A DNA stretch of 64,000 nt, taken from the NCBI GenBank assembly GCA_014529385.2, contig CM043965.1, positions 11,768,412 to 11,832,411 of the forward strand, in the 5' to 3' direction. Below the pieces are notes generated by a model, which was given only the letters and a program-made list of their open reading frames with translations, made no database searches and had not been told where the DNA came from. Within the stretch, counting starts at the first letter, position 1, and each line of letters begins with the position of its first letter. The position numbers were made by a program, and so were the translations under genes. Shown here piece after piece: positions 1 to 11,511 of this stretch. Origin of the DNA: Adiantum capillus-veneris. Lineage: Eukaryota > Streptophyta > Polypodiopsida > Polypodiales > Pteridaceae.

Positions 1-255
1 GGAAGATCCCTTAATGTCCATGTCCCTGCAATGTTGCTTCCACCATATCTTGGCATCGCCAGTCAGGAGGAACATCGCAAGCATGGTCTGATTTACGGGT
101 TGGGCTCCCGCGGCTTCAAAGTAATCGTCCATGGCTTCCATCCATACTTCCGCATCTCTCTCCACATTTTCCCCCTCGCCCTTAAAGATCGGAGATTGGG
201 CTTGTTTGAGGAGAAGCTTCTTCTCTTGCGCTGCCGAGTACAGAGCAACAGGCGG
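1..255 (-). pseudogene. Partial Gag of gypsy element D
   Basis: Reading down from 255 the minus strand is open to the window edge. It encodes a Gag core typical of plant Ty3/gypsy elements: a stretch reading VWMEAMDDYFEAAG, then MLAMFLLTGDAKIWWKQHC. Gag forms the virus-like particle that packages element RNA in the cytoplasm. No ATG lies in this frame after the in-frame TAG at 256-258, so the start is lost or supplied upstream. The rest of gag and all of pol lie beyond the window. It belongs with the PBS at 1081-1093 and the LTR from 1096. Confidence 0.7.
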
Positions 256-477
256 TGCCTACATCGGTTATACGAATTCTTGATACATTACTTGGATTTC
301 AAAATAGACACGAGACTTTAAATAAAATTCAAGATTCTACTTTATCAAGAGACAGAGATTCAGAGACAAAAAGCACTTTATTGATGAAAGTTTATTACAA
401 TCGAAACTCCTCAAGGATTTCTGGATAACTGATGATCAACTTATTACATGGCTTTATGGATTGCGTATAACATATGT

Positions 478-993
478 CTAGGAGATGGTATTGACATGAT
501 GCACTACTTCATTCGTGTAATAGTTCTTATACACATTCTTGAGGGGATAATAAACTAAGACATGGGGCTGGAGTTCCGCTTTCAGTAATCCAAAGGTTTT
601 GACTCGGTTTGCTGGAATCACATTGGTGACCTTCTCCAAGAGCCAGTCGTTGATGGTTTGGTTGGAGTTGCCCAAAACAGTCTGGTCCCATCGTGTGGGC
701 ACCAAGTAGAATATCTCTATCACTCTCAACTCTTCTCCCCAACGTATCTTCTTCAAGTCGGTAGCCAGGCACCCTAGCTTCCGAGCATTGATGTAGTAAA
801 CCCCTCCTGGAAATGTCCAATCAAGTTCCCATCCTTTGTCAATGCGAGTGGAGTGTGGCGTATAAGCCTTCAACAGTATCTCCATGACATCTCGCCTGAA
901 CTGGTAAACTGGGCATCTTCGAGCTTGTTCATAAATAAGCTCAAACACTTGGAACTTCCGATATTCAAGAACGGGGTCTTCCTGCAACACCAA
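478..993 (-). CDS. 171-aa ORF between PBS and gag of element D, function unknown
   Basis: An uninterrupted 171-codon ORF starts about 90 bp inside the element from the PBS and precedes the partial Gag on the same strand. I do not recognise a domain. It has no transmembrane segment or zinc motif that I can see. Its middle part (around WTFPGGVYYINARKLG) loosely resembles the leader ORF of element E (LHLQGVLLVNQGYDD). It may therefore be a pre-gag ORF1-like protein, as known in Tat/Ogre elements, but D's PBS is of the tRNA-iMet type, unlike E and G. The start is the first ATG of the frame. Confidence 0.4.
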   Translation of the reverse strand: MVLQEDPVLEYRKFQVFELIYEQARRCPVYQFRRDVMEILLKAYTPHSTRIDKGWELDWTFPGGVYYINARKLGCLATDLKKIRWGEELRVIEIFYLVPTRWDQTVLGNSNQTINDWLLEKVTNVIPANRVKTFGLLKAELQPHVLVYYPLKNVYKNYYTNEVVHHVNTIS

Positions 994-1080
994 TGCAAGG
1001 AATTCGGATCAACTACCTATATACTTTCAATTCCTTTTAAATGTTCAAACAATACGACTTTATTTTCCTAGCCTAACCTA

Positions 1081-1093
1081 GGCTCTGATACCA
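1081..1093 (-). promoter_or_regulatory. Primer-binding site (tRNA-iMet type), element D
   Basis: On the minus strand this reads TGGTATCAGAGCC, the standard plant PBS complementary to the 3' end of initiator Met-tRNA. Two bases separate it from an LTR-like edge starting TG at 1096, which fixes element D as minus-strand. Confidence 0.8.
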
Positions 1094-1095
1094 GG

Positions 1096-1900
1096 TGTGA
1101 GGTCCCCACCCCGTCGTATCAAACAACAGATCTGATGGTAAACCTGGTGACCACTAGATCTATAGCAGAAGCAAACCAAATGGTTCAGGGTTCAACTAGC
1201 GGACGATCTCTCATCACAAAGTGAGTCGAGTTCGAGCCTACTAGCAACGAGATCTAGCTCCACCTCGCAGGGAAAGCGTACTTAACTATCTAGCGATCCT
1301 AAGACCCACCTTCCAAGAGGAGAGAAACCCCGAGTGTCTTTTTCCCCATGTTTCAGAGGCACGTACTCTCGAGGATTCGCCGCTCTAGGGGCAATGAGTA
1401 ATACCAATATCGAGTAAGCACTATGGGGACAGAGAGTTCCCGACCAATCGGGACCACCCATCTCGTAGGCTTTGGCAACCCGAGCCAAGCCCCCACTTTC
1501 CACCCCCACACTCACACTTCATCGTGTGACCTAATTACTACCACAAACGTTGTTCAACATAAATATTCCTTGCTTAATTCCGAATCACATGGTTCGTTAA
1601 AACAGCCCTTCAACCAGTATTGCAAACAACACCAAGACAGAATTCTAGTAAAAATTCTACTCAAACTTATTCATAAAAATTCCAATGTCCTGGAGGTACA
1701 ACATCCCCCCTCCAGCGAGAGTTCACTCCTCCCGTTGTCGCCTAGCTGCCCATACAACTAGGTATGTCCACCGCATAGAAAGCACGTCATGGACACTCCC
1801 ACTGCATAGAAAGCAAGACGTGGGTTCCCACCGCATAGAAAGCAAGTCGTGGGTATCCACCGCATAGAAAGCAAGTCGTGGATTCAAGAGCCCTTAACGA
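1096..1900 (-). repeat. Probable 5' LTR of element D (far end not fixed)
   Basis: The LTR begins at TGTGAGGTCCCC directly beside the PBS. No second copy lies in the window, so the far boundary is only a minimum; it may reach about 2.3 kb. It contains a short tandem repeat at 1768-1885. No coding sequence is evident inside. Confidence 0.5.
1768..1885. repeat. Minisatellite, four copies of about 30 bp
   Basis: Four tandem copies share the core CCGCATAGAAAGCAAGTCGT with single-base differences (ACGTCAT, AGACGT, AGTCGT). It lies within the presumed LTR of element D. Confidence 0.85.
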
Positions 1901-2143
1901 GGAACTCTGCCCCCTGTGATCAGTAGGGGGGTCAGGACTGATTCAACATTGGAAATAAAATGAACATGCCGAGCTAAATTTTTCCTAGCAGACATTCTTT
2001 CCTATTGCAAACAGCATACCCATCAAACATTACCTTCCTACTTTAGAACTTAATGTACAATGATTTCAATGCCGAGGTTTCGGTCGGATTTCTCCAACAT
2101 GTTTGGGGATATGAGCATTCCTAGCTAGCGTATGCAATGTTAA

Positions 2144-2314
2144 TTTACACAACTTGAATAAAAATATGATCTACCTCTTCCACTTCTTCATCGATGGCCC
2201 GTGAGATGGCCGGTATTTGTTCCTCCATGGGAGCCTTCCCCTTTCCGTTGACATTGCTCGCTCCTGCTTCGCGATCATGGGCACCACCGAAGCGCGTCCT
2301 CTTAACCGGGGCCA
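2144..2314 (-). other. Short ORF starting MAPVKRTRFGG, uncertain
   Basis: A 56-codon minus-strand ORF with a basic start and an acidic end (IDEEVEEVDH). It resembles the first residues of some plant gypsy Gag proteins, but is too short to assign. A GAGGTAGAT sequence near its end could be a splice donor. It could be a leftover of an element older than D or chance. Confidence 0.2.
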
Positions 2315-2319
2315 TTTCT

Positions 2320-3060
2320 CACTACTTTAAATGATTAGCTTGGAGAAAGAGCTAAGGTTCACAAGCATCATAACAGTCCAATGGGTAGATTAGTGACATC
2401 AATTAATCCCTCCTATATGAGAGTCTAGATTTCTTTCATAAAGCAATCATTAAGGATGGCACATAATCCTATGGGAACCGGCTCTAAGATAATTATTCGG
2501 CTTACATGATCAAGAATAATTAGGATTTCACTATTGGAATTACCAGAGAATTGGATTAAGTATGATTAAACTATTTTCTAGCAATTAGATGATGCAGATT
2601 TACCCTATGCATATGTGTGAGGAAAAACCAATTCTTAGAGACTTATTGACGGATTAATTTCTCCTTAATTACGTCTTAATGCATAAGAGAAATGAATTCA
2701 ATTAATCTACAATGTTAATGAGTGATTACAATAGTGATTCTCTTCAATCTGCACAAATACTAGCTTACCGATTAATTACTATGCTATCTAGAGAGAGAAG
2801 ATTCTGATAATTATGCTCTAATCATTAATCGAGAGTGAAGAATGGCTGATAATTCAGCTATGGAATGATGATTACATAATAGAGTACGAATAAGGAGAAT
2901 TTAGAGAGTAGTCATAGAGATTTTCGGCTAGGAATAGGCATAATGTACGAGAAATTTTGATGGTAGAGAAAGGGATTTGCAGATGGCATTAATTCAACTG
3001 TCGTTACCGTGATTAAGAGCTGGTAATCTTCTCGATTTTTTGATCTAATCGAGCCTCTTG
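2320..3060. other. AT-rich stretch without recognisable features
   Basis: No ORF of note, no LTR edges and no tRNA-like sequence. Short ATTAAT-rich segments recur, but no ordered repeat was found. Confidence 0.4.
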
Positions 3061-3142
3061 AGATGAAAATTCGGCAGCACCTCCCTTCTAGCTTCTTCTT
3101 CAATAGGTGTGTGATTCGACAGCACCTCCCCAATGTATGTGG

Positions 3143-3208
3143 GTGTGTGTGTATGCACTCTGTGTGTGTGTGTGTGATCATAAGTGTGTGTGTGTGTGTG
3201 TGTGTGTG
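3143..3208. repeat. (GT)n microsatellite
   Basis: Two interrupted GT runs separated by a short non-repeat. The ORFs predicted across it on both strands are artefacts of the repeat. Confidence 0.9.
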
Positions 3209-3891
3209 CACGTCTTTAAATAGGCTCTTACAGGCTGAAAATCGATCTGGGTTGCTAAATGCATCTGGGAGCTTCTCCAGTTAAGCATGGCAAGTCCAGT
3301 TCTCTGCCCACCAAGTGTCAGGTTGGCTTGGTTAACTGGTTCTGAGACTGAGTTGCAGGCTTGGCAGCTTTCCCAAGACTCCCACAAAGCAAGAGGGCGC
3401 CCCCTAGCTGCTAAAGCTGATATGGAGTGGCCTGGGACCTGTTCCCACACAGTCCCGGGCCCCCGGTACCTCCCCGGACAATTTTGTGAAAAATTGGTTT
3501 TAGGCTAAAATTGGTCATACGAATCGGATTTTGATGCCGTAAATTTCCATACGAAGCTCCAACTAAGGCGTACTGGCCCGAGTACCTGCCATATTTAGCA
3601 GCCCCCGGGGTCCAAAAATGCATTTTTTTCAAATTCGGGGTATGGGTGCAGATTTTCGAGACGGTCGAGACTGGACGGGTCGGGTGACCAAAAACTTACT
3701 ATTTTTAGAAATTTTTCACAAAAATTATTTTAATTCACATTTTGAAGCTTTATAACATTCTAAACATCATGGCACTGACAGAATCTGGGAAACTGCTAAA
3801 AATAGTAACTTATTCCATTGTATTCATTTCGTGGTACAAAGGTGCTCTTGTGATCGGGTCAGAGACCTTACACTTTCTGTTTGATTGCCAA

Positions 3892-4867
3892 CTAGTGGTG
3901 GGGGTAAGTGTGGAATGAGAGGTTGTGGTGATGGTGGTGGTTGTGGTTGAATGGGTGGTTGTAGAATTTGCATGGGTGGTGCTTATTGTGGTGCCCTCGG
4001 TGGTGGTGGTTTTGCTCTCGGTGGTGAAACCTGGTTTTTCCTGGCTCCTCTGTTGAAATTCTGCCTCCTTGGGTGTGGACATTAGTACATGCCATGACCA
4101 TCCTCCCCACAATTGTAGCAGTGGTATTCTTGGTTTTGCCTTCGTTGTCCTCTTCCTTGCTCTTGGTTGCGATTGTGTGCATGCCCTTGTTGTATCAAAT
4201 GGACTGAGAGATTCTCAAGTTGATTGGTGATTCGATTGAGCAGGTCTTGCTGATCTTCAATTGGTTCTTGTGGTTGAATCCTTTGGGCGGCTATTGTAGG
4301 TGGTGCTAGAGTTAGTCGGGTCCTAACGGCTTCCTCTTCATCGATATTCCTGGCTTGTAGGCGCAACTTCTTGTCTTTAAGGCGGGCCACTTCAACTGCT
4401 AGCTCATACGTAGCAGGAAACCTTCCCTTCACCTTCTCTTTAAGAGTTGGCCATAGCCCAGCCACAAACCGATCCTTCTTTAGGAAATCAGGTGCCCCCT
4501 CATCCTCTCTGAGCGATGCAACCCATCGCCCCCATAAATCTACAAACTTTGACTCATATGATGCCTATTCCAGCATACTGCCCTGCTTCAACTCTGTCAA
4601 CAATTGCCATAGCTTCTCTGATGTTGTGCCCTCTCCAAAACGCTTGACAAAGGCTTCTCTTAAAAAGTCCCACCGTTCCTTGGTTGCTTGTGCCAAGGCA
4701 TTGTACCATGATCTTGCCTCCACCTTCATTAGAAGTGGGAAGATGCGCAAGCGTGAAGCATCATCATCTCTCGCAGAGATGACACATGCTATTTCCAAGT
4801 TGTCTAGAAAGTCTACAGCATCCTCACCCACCTTACCAGTAAAGGTTGGAAATGCTACACTTGCCAT
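3892..4867 (-). pseudogene. Gag pseudogene of Tat-like element E
   Basis: Starts MASVAFPTFTGKVGEDAVDF at 4867 and is the clear homologue of the G Gag at 38.4-40.2 kb; both share LKEKVKGRFPA and YELAVE. A zinc knuckle, CYNCGEDGHGMY, lies near 4100. An in-frame TAG stands where G has Tyr (about 4567), and a frameshift follows the zinc knuckle, after which the Pro/His-rich tail continues in another frame. No protease or pol follows; the element seems cut off near 3.8 kb. The product would be a capsid protein; this copy is dead. Confidence 0.8.
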
Positions 4868-4963
4868 TGTGAGAGTGAGAAAATTAACTCGACTTAGAAA
4901 TCTTTTTTTTTTTATATATAAATAGAGATTCAATACATGGGTGCTCGGTAGATGGAAAACATA

Positions 4964-6192
4964 CTATACAAGGATGAAAATAACTACATCAAAAGACACT
5001 TCGTGATTAATCATAGGGAGGATAAAGGGTAGAGAAGAGGTGTTTATCTCTTGCAGTCGTTCTCTACCAAACATGGTTGTAATGATCTGCTGATAAAACA
5101 TCTTGCGGTCCAAGATTACTTTGATTGATTGAATTCGTTGTGGTGCATAAGTTTGGTTCCTTGCAAAAGGCTGATGCGCCTGGTCCATCACATGATAATT
5201 CGGAAAGGCTCTCTCCTTCGTGGTGGAAGGTTATAGTCGGAGGTGTAGAGCTCTTGGTAGTCGAGGTCAAATTTATAGTACCACATGACAAGGTTGTCTT
5301 TGTCTTCTAGCTCTAGGATTGCCCCTCTAGCAAGCTCTTGGAAAAGCTTGAACTCTCTCTCTTTGAGCAACTTCACTTTCCTGCAAGATAGAGTGCCATC
5401 TAGTGTATACACAGGTGTGATGAGGTAGGTGGTGAGTCTTACCACTTGTATTAATCCAAGTTGGATGGATACATAGCAAGCTGTAAAGTTGTCATCATAG
5501 CCTTGATTCACAAGCAACACCCCTTGAAGGTGGAGGGTCTTGTCTTTCCGCCAAGAAAAACCTGTGTCAAAGACCTTGTCGATGACAAGCTCCGCCACTG
5601 CACTCGGTAGACGACGTAGAATCCATGTTGCTGTTTCTAGTTCCTGGCTCATGAGATGAGAGTGAGGTATAGAAAGACTTTGGAGGATTTACCCTTTTGT
5701 TTTGGAGACGGGGTGATTGTTGGCGCTGGAAAACCCTTGAATCCTTTGGTGCAAGGGAGAGGAGGGACCACGCGTTCGTAGTAGCTTCCTCAAGTTGTGA
5801 AGGCTTGTTGTGGATGTAGGTGGAATAGGTGGCAAAGATGGGGACGTAGATGTAGAGAAGCCTGTGCTACTTGAAAGCCTACTGTTGTGAGAACACCTGT
5901 GCGGATGTCGAGGGAGAAAATGATGGCCTTTTCTTCACTTTGGGTTGCACTCATGTCGAAGGTGCGGTTTTTGGCTACAATGTGAGTATGATGCAGCTTG
6001 TGCCTTGCTTTTACGCTTGCGGGGATGATGAGAAATGTAAACAATCTGAGTAGGGAAAGAGGGTCTTACCACTTCTTCTATGCTAACAATACAACACCCT
6101 GGCAAGAGTGTCTTGATGACTTGTGTCAAACCTGCTTGAAGCTCCTCCTCTTCAATGGTCCAATTAGAGAATTCAAGAAGCCACTCGTCCAT
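4964..6192 (-). pseudogene. Pre-gag ORF1 region of element E
   Basis: Three ORF pieces lie between PBS and gag: 6192-5935 (starts MDEWLLEFSNWT), 5652-5188 and 5191-4964. The first matches 40,969-40,706 of element G (MDEWLAGFSNWT). The last shares an RIQSIKVILD-type stretch, followed by similar residues, with G near 40.4 kb. Such an extra ORF before gag is a known hallmark of the Ogre/Tat group of Ty3/gypsy elements; its function is unknown. Conservation between E and G shows that it is a real coding region even though both copies are broken by shifts. Confidence 0.6.
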
Positions 6193-6240
6193 GAAGAGAA
6201 GTAAACATGTCAGCCTTGTAAACTGAAGGTTTCAAGAGCC

Positions 6241-6259
6241 CTCTTCAGTGGGGGTACCA
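6241..6259 (-). promoter_or_regulatory. Primer-binding site of element E
   Basis: On the minus strand it reads TGGTACCCCCACTGAAGAG, two bases from the LTR edge at 6262. It matches the PBS of element G (41,022-41,040) with a few differences. I do not assign the primer tRNA. Confidence 0.65.
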
Positions 6260-6261
6260 AA

Positions 6262-7700
6262 TGAGAGGCGGAAGTGAAAAATAGACCCGCTGGCCTCTAC
6301 ACCAAGACTATGCACAATGGCCTCATCATGGGGGATACACAATAGGGACACCACCTAGCAAGATATGCGGCTAGGACACATACAAATACACAATGAATCA
6401 TGCCATGGAAAACAATTTCAAGATCCACGCCCAAATGTGGAATGGGGTGGTCGGAGAATAAGGTGAAAGGAGTGGTGAATGAGGGAGAATGAGCTTGCTA
6501 CTCGTGCATGTTAGTAAGGAAGATAATGAGGTAGGGAAAACTTGCGAGTATGCTCACTTATCATACAAGAGGTGGCGAATCCGGACACCTCAAGATGGAA
6601 GTAGCAAGATGATAGGAATATGAGAGGGAGAGAGAGAGAGAGTGTGTGTATGGTGACGAATCCGCACACCTTTACATAAGCAGAAAAAAAAGGCAAGGAA
6701 CAAGCATATACCATACTCACAATGAGATGTATCCAAAGCGACACAAAGTATGGAACCAAGATGGAGTGTGTTGATTGCTTGCAAAAGATGAATACAATAG
6801 GTAGCGTATGGCAGGAAAATGAGAAGGGGACAAGATCGTAGGAGGCATAATGGAGAGATGGGAGTTGATGGCGAGGAATATCATGAGTGTGTCCACCATT
6901 CTTCTTCTTGAAATTATGCCTTCAACCCTTAATTACAAGTGGTGTGGAGGTGTGGTGCTCATCTTTTGTGCATGGTGATGGTGTTGTGATTATGTGATTA
7001 GGGTTCATGCTACAAGCATGTAGCACAAGAGTGTGTATGGATAGGTGTGTGTGTGTTTTTTAAGTGAGCTCTCATGGCCTCCTTATATAGGGAAGGACGG
7101 GAGGATTTATCAATATTTCTTGTAATCATGCTTGAAGACTTGTAGAACCATAGCCATTCTAGAGGGAAGAAAATTGGGGATGGCCTGTGTCACCATTACA
7201 CAAGAAAACTAGGGTCCACTACAAAAATCATATCTCTGTGTTCATAACTTCAAAAATTCTGAAAAAAATTGAGCTAAAATTTGAGATCACGAGCTACATC
7301 TTTCATGTTGAACGCTCCTTCAGATTCGGGGTTCTTATCTACTTAAAAAATTCAGCCAAATAATGTATTATTTGTGGCTGCAAAGGTCTTTTGGTGGTCC
7401 CCTTTGAGTGGACTTCTCTCTTGGCTTCAAGTGTAAGCTCCTTCATGTGTATGAAAACATGACCTAGAGTTTTGAAAAGATTGGAAATCATCTAGATGGA
7501 GGTATTATTGAAATTTGAAAGTGGGGTTGAGGTTTGAAAATGAAAACTAGTATATAAAATATTTGGTAGGGTGGAATAATATATATACATGAAAAATATA
7601 TTAAAAAATACTAAACTATATAATGTAATTTAGAATATATATATTTAATATTTAAGGTCAAAAGAGATATCAACAAAGAAAGCTTACTTATTTATGCTAC
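6262..7700 (-). repeat. 5' LTR of element E (right edge approximate)
   Basis: Starts TGAGAGGCGG beside the PBS. It shares layout with the LTR of G: GA/GT-rich tracts, GAATCCGCACACC motifs and a minus-strand TATA box near 7085 (CTATATAAGG on the minus strand). There is no second copy in the window. The right edge lies somewhere between about 7.4 kb and the integrase relic at 7.78 kb. Confidence 0.5.
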
Positions 7701-7782
7701 ATCGTGATTGATTAGCATAAGTCTTATTTATTTAATAAAGGCTAAAACTTTTGTGAAAAAGGGAAGAAAAATCAAAAGTAAC

Positions 7783-8930
7783 TTATATAATAGGAAATAT
7801 TTTGGTAAAAGGGAAAAGATATATGGGGGAGTTCCCATGCATGGAAAAGCTTGCTTCACAATATGTAGAACTTTGTGATAAATGCCAATTTACCAAAGCA
7901 CCTATGAGGTGAGACCAAATGACATACGAACTATGATGGGAGCAAGGGCTTTTTCCAAATGGAGTATTGAATTTGTTGGACCTATCACACCTCCTATATA
8001 TTGAACACATGCTCAATATATCATTGTGGCCATAGGTTATCTAGCGACATGGATAGTATCCAAAGCAACACAAAGTAGCAATTCAATAATGACAACATAG
8101 TTCTTGTACAAAAATGTCATTACAAGATATGGGCTACCGATTGAAATATAGAGTGACAGAGACTCACTTCCTAAACAAAATGGTTAAATTCTTGTTGAAG
8201 GAATTCATGGTGATTCATCATAAATCAATGCCATATCATCCTCAAGTGAATCAATAAGCAAAGAGAAAAAACAGTAATGTATGCATAGTACTCATCAAAA
8301 TAGTAGGCAAATCAAGAGAAAATTGAGAAAAAAAGTTACATTCATAGCTTTGGGCATATCAAATTGCTTACAAAACAACAATTGGAACAAAAACTTTCAA
8401 TATGATGTTTGAAATCAATGCCATTCTATCCATGGAATTTTTTATTTCTACACTTTGAGTAGCCAATAACTTATAGTGGACAAGACATGAACTCTCTAGA
8501 AGAATACACCAGCTAGAGAAACTAGATGAAGTGTGTGTAAGAGATGTCACTACCATCTACAAAAACAAATGCCACATGAAGGAGTTCCACAACCATTATG
8601 TGATCAAAAAATGAGTTTCAAAAGGGTAACTATGTATTAGTCTACACATTAAGACAACACTCCAAAAAGGCAAATAATTGAGGTAATGGTCCATTTGTGA
8701 TAAAAATGAGTTTCAAAAGGGTAACTATGTATAAGTCTACACCTTAAGACAACACTCCAGAAAGTTAAAAAATTGAGGTAATGGCCCATTTCTAATTAGT
8801 GACATATCATTGCCATAGAACATGCAACATTAGAGGGAGAGTACATGCCTAACTCAATTCGTGGTTGCAAGCTGAAGAGATATTATCTACCATTAACCAC
8901 TCAAATGCTAGAAATTATTGATTAAGAAAC
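7783..8930 (+). pseudogene. Decayed integrase relic of lineage X
   Basis: Pieces in several frames match the integrase of element A at 43.0-43.9 kb: a CDKC zinc-finger pair (about 7870), then an FVGPITPP-like first catalytic block, then SDRD (about 8155), then the INAILSMEFF and LEKLDEVCV blocks. Frameshifts and stops are frequent, so it is old. Upstream RT is absent; element E lies immediately to the left. A 100-bp tandem duplication has occurred inside it. Confidence 0.75.
8606..8766 (+). repeat. Tandem duplication of about 100 bp in the relic
   Basis: GAGTTTCAAAAGGGTAACTA and the following roughly 40 bases occur at 8606 and again at 8707 with only a few differences. This is a local duplication after the element decayed. 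Confidence 0.8.
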
Positions 8931-9170
8931 AACATGGAAGCAAAATTCTCAACCCATTCAAGCACAAGCTCAAGAGGAAGCAAAGTTGAAACTTTTAAAA
9001 CATAGGGAATGACCAGCCATAGTTTCTGTATGATTCTAATTTAGTTGCTTCCATATCAGGTTCTTGATAGTTTTTCCATTTTGTTTTCAATGTTTGATCG
9101 GCTTTCAATCCAGCTTAGAAAGCTTCCAAGGTCGCGTTGATTGGTACGTAAATTTTATTGTCCAATATCT

Positions 9171-9400
9171 TGTTGGAATTAGGGTTGCCAAAAAACACAC
9201 ACCGCTTGGAGAAGATGAAGGAAGCTCAACGCACACAACAGAGAGTGTAGTACTTAGTGTGAAATCAAAAGATAGATAGCCCTAGAGTGATGGGCGTATA
9301 TACAATGCACGGGGGAAAAAACCTCCTAAAGAGGGAAAAAATGCCTCGGAGGTCCTAGTGTGTTCACACACATCACTACCACATGTATATGATGGTAGAA
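9171..9400 (-). repeat. Probable 3' LTR of copia element H (edges tentative)
   Basis: Begins TGTTGGAATT at 9171 on the plus strand. On the coding strand it follows a purine-rich tract (complement of ATCCCCCCTGGGAG, 9402-9415), which is the likely polypurine tract. The other LTR is not in the window. Confidence 0.45.
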
Positions 9401-9475
9401 TATCCCCCCTGGGAGTGATGCGATGAACGAGTTGGCACGAAGAGTAAATGGAAGTGCCATGCTTTGAGGACAGCA

Positions 9476-10668
9476 TCAGTCCACAAAGGGGAGCAAGCCC
9501 AAAGATTTGTGGAAATCTTTGAACTTCTCACCAGACAATGCCTTTGTGAAAAGGTCTGCAAGGTTGTCCTGTGTTGGCACATAAGCTAAGCCGATCTCTC
9601 CTATTGAGAGCCTCTCCCTAACATATTGGTAATGTACCTCAATGTGCTTTGTGCCAGCATGAAAAACTGGGTTCCTTGCAACTGCCAATGCACTCTGACT
9701 ATCAATGTAGATGATGTTGGCAATGTCTTGTCCAACACCCAAATCAGCCATAAGGCGTCTGAGCCATACACACTCAACCATAGCTGTGAAGACTACCCAG
9801 TACTCAACGTTGTGGCCACAATAAATTGCTTCTTGCTCAACCATGAAATACATGAACTGCCAAGCATGAAACAAAAACCACTTGTGGACACTTGCGTGTC
9901 ATAACCACCAGCCCAATCTGAGTCCAAAAAAGCATGTTAATCTCGTGGCAATGATCCCTCCTTGGGATAAAACAAGCCAAGATGCAAGGTGCCACTCAAG
10001 TAGCAAAAAATTCCCTTGACTGCCTGCCAATGCTTAGACCCTGGGCTATGCATAAATTTTTCCACTTGTGAGATTGCAAATTGAATATACGGACTCTTGT
10101 TGCATACATAAATGAGGCAACACCCAACAACAGTTTGGTAAAGAGTGACATCAGCAAGATCACCAGCATTATGTAGACTCAACTTCAAACCTGTTTCCAT
10201 GGGAGTGGAAATAGGTTTGCAACCCTCAAGTCCAAACTTACATAGTAATTTCTCTATGTAACTTTTCTCACACAAGGCAATGCCACCATCACACTGCTTA
10301 GACTGTATGCCCAAGTGTAATGATGAAACATCCCCAAATCTTCCATCTTGAAAGTAGCATTCAAATCAACCTTAAATTCAGTATGTACCTCAACTAGTGA
10401 TCAACAAATCATCCACATAAAGAACAACAATGAGAAGTAATCGCCCTCACGCTTGCCATACAATGTTCTTTTTGTTGGACTGTTACGAAAGCCTCGTTTG
10501 ACCAAATGAGTGTTAGCCTTCTCATACCAAGCATGAGGAGATTGCTTCAACCATACAAAGCTTTGTTACATCTAGACACCTTATCCACTTGTACTTTATT
10601 GACAAAACCACGAGACTGTGTTACATAAACTTCCTCAAATATCTCACCATTCAAGAAAGGAGTAACAA
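9476..10668 (-). pseudogene. Copia RT and RNase H pseudogene, element H
   Basis: Ty1/copia pol on the minus strand, read from 10,668 downward. The RT part begins in the FLNGEIFEEVYV block, then LYGLKQSPHAWYEK, then a damaged catalytic region near 10.4 kb (frameshift), then TPMETGLKLS (10,314-9937). RNase H follows (9874-9476, with DSQSALAVARN and TKHIEVHYQYVRE). Gag, protease, integrase and the start of RT are missing because element A is inserted at 10,671. The remainder should lie beyond A's 3' end, outside the window. Confidence 0.8.
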
Positions 10669-10670
10669 TG

Positions 10671-11492
10671 TGTTGACGGCGGAACACAGAAGAAGTTTAC
10701 CCAATAAGTTGTATCATTATTTTTTGAAGTGGCATGATATTTTTTGTAATATTTGAGCAGCCATTAGATCTTGTGGGAAAAAGCCTCTAAGGATGAATGT
10801 AAATAATCCAATTTTTGTAACCCTAAACCCAAGTTTTGAATTAATCAAATCCCGTTTTCATTGTGCGTTGTGTCTGAGAGAGATAGTGTGACTTATTATT
10901 TTCCCTACATGTGCTACGGAAGGTCCATTGCTAAAGCAACACCACCATCATGTTAGCAACGGCGAGGGCTTCTATTCAATGCCACACGAGTGTGTGATTC
11001 TGACTACAACGTGAAGTGAGCTCCTACAAGCTTCTGGGTGCGTTTTCTTGCAAACCGGGTGTCCCTTTGGTAAGTTCTTTGCATCTATGGATTCATGGAG
11101 AGTAGAGCTAGCGCTAGGACCATATGCAAAAAAAAAGTGGTCACTTGTATTTTTCTACCTATCTTTATAGGCGATTGATGCAAGAGGTAGCTGGAGGTCG
11201 GATATCGAGTCACATTCCATAGGGTATCGATCTTGTGATAAGGAGAGTATATCTTGTGAGTTTCATGACATTTCGAGTGCATTTGGCCTAGATTCAGATA
11301 GCATGAGCATTGTAGGTCGGATTGATTTCACTAGTGCAAGTTTAGATTTGATTTCCTTGATTAGAGTTTGTCTTAGAAGGTCAAGAAGGTGATTAAAACC
11401 CATCTTCTTGTTTCCATACACCCACGACCAACATAGAGTGGTTGGTTTTGTTCTCACTATGCTAGCATCCGCTCGCGGCATACATGCCAACA
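10671..11492 (+). repeat. 5' LTR of element A
   Basis: Begins TGTTGACGGCGG exactly where the H RT reading stops and ends CCAACA one base before a PBS-like sequence, so both ends carry TG/CA. Length 822 bp. Its first bases resemble the start of B's LTR (TGTTAGCAGC). No partner copy is present in the window. Confidence 0.6.
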
Positions 11493-11493
11493 T

Positions 11494-11511
11494 TGGTGCC
11501 GGTGCCTGGGA
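11494..11511 (+). promoter_or_regulatory. Primer-binding site of A, decayed tRNA-Asp type
   Basis: TGGTGCCGGTGCCTGGGA differs by three bases from C's TGGCGCCGTTGCCGGGGA, which is the complement of the plant tRNA-Asp 3' end. It follows the LTR by one base. Confidence 0.65.

Noticed and set aside
1772-1885. Possible tRNA or small RNA cluster in the 30-bp repeats
   Set aside because: No cloverleaf or box A/B sequences; simple minisatellite in an LTR.
3063-3284. ORFs across the GT repeat
   Set aside because: Low-complexity Val/Cys or Thr/His runs produced by a microsatellite, not proteins.
3810-4112. Thr/His-rich 100-aa ORF
   Set aside because: It is a shifted frame of the Gag tail of element E; the homologous reading is the one with the zinc knuckle.
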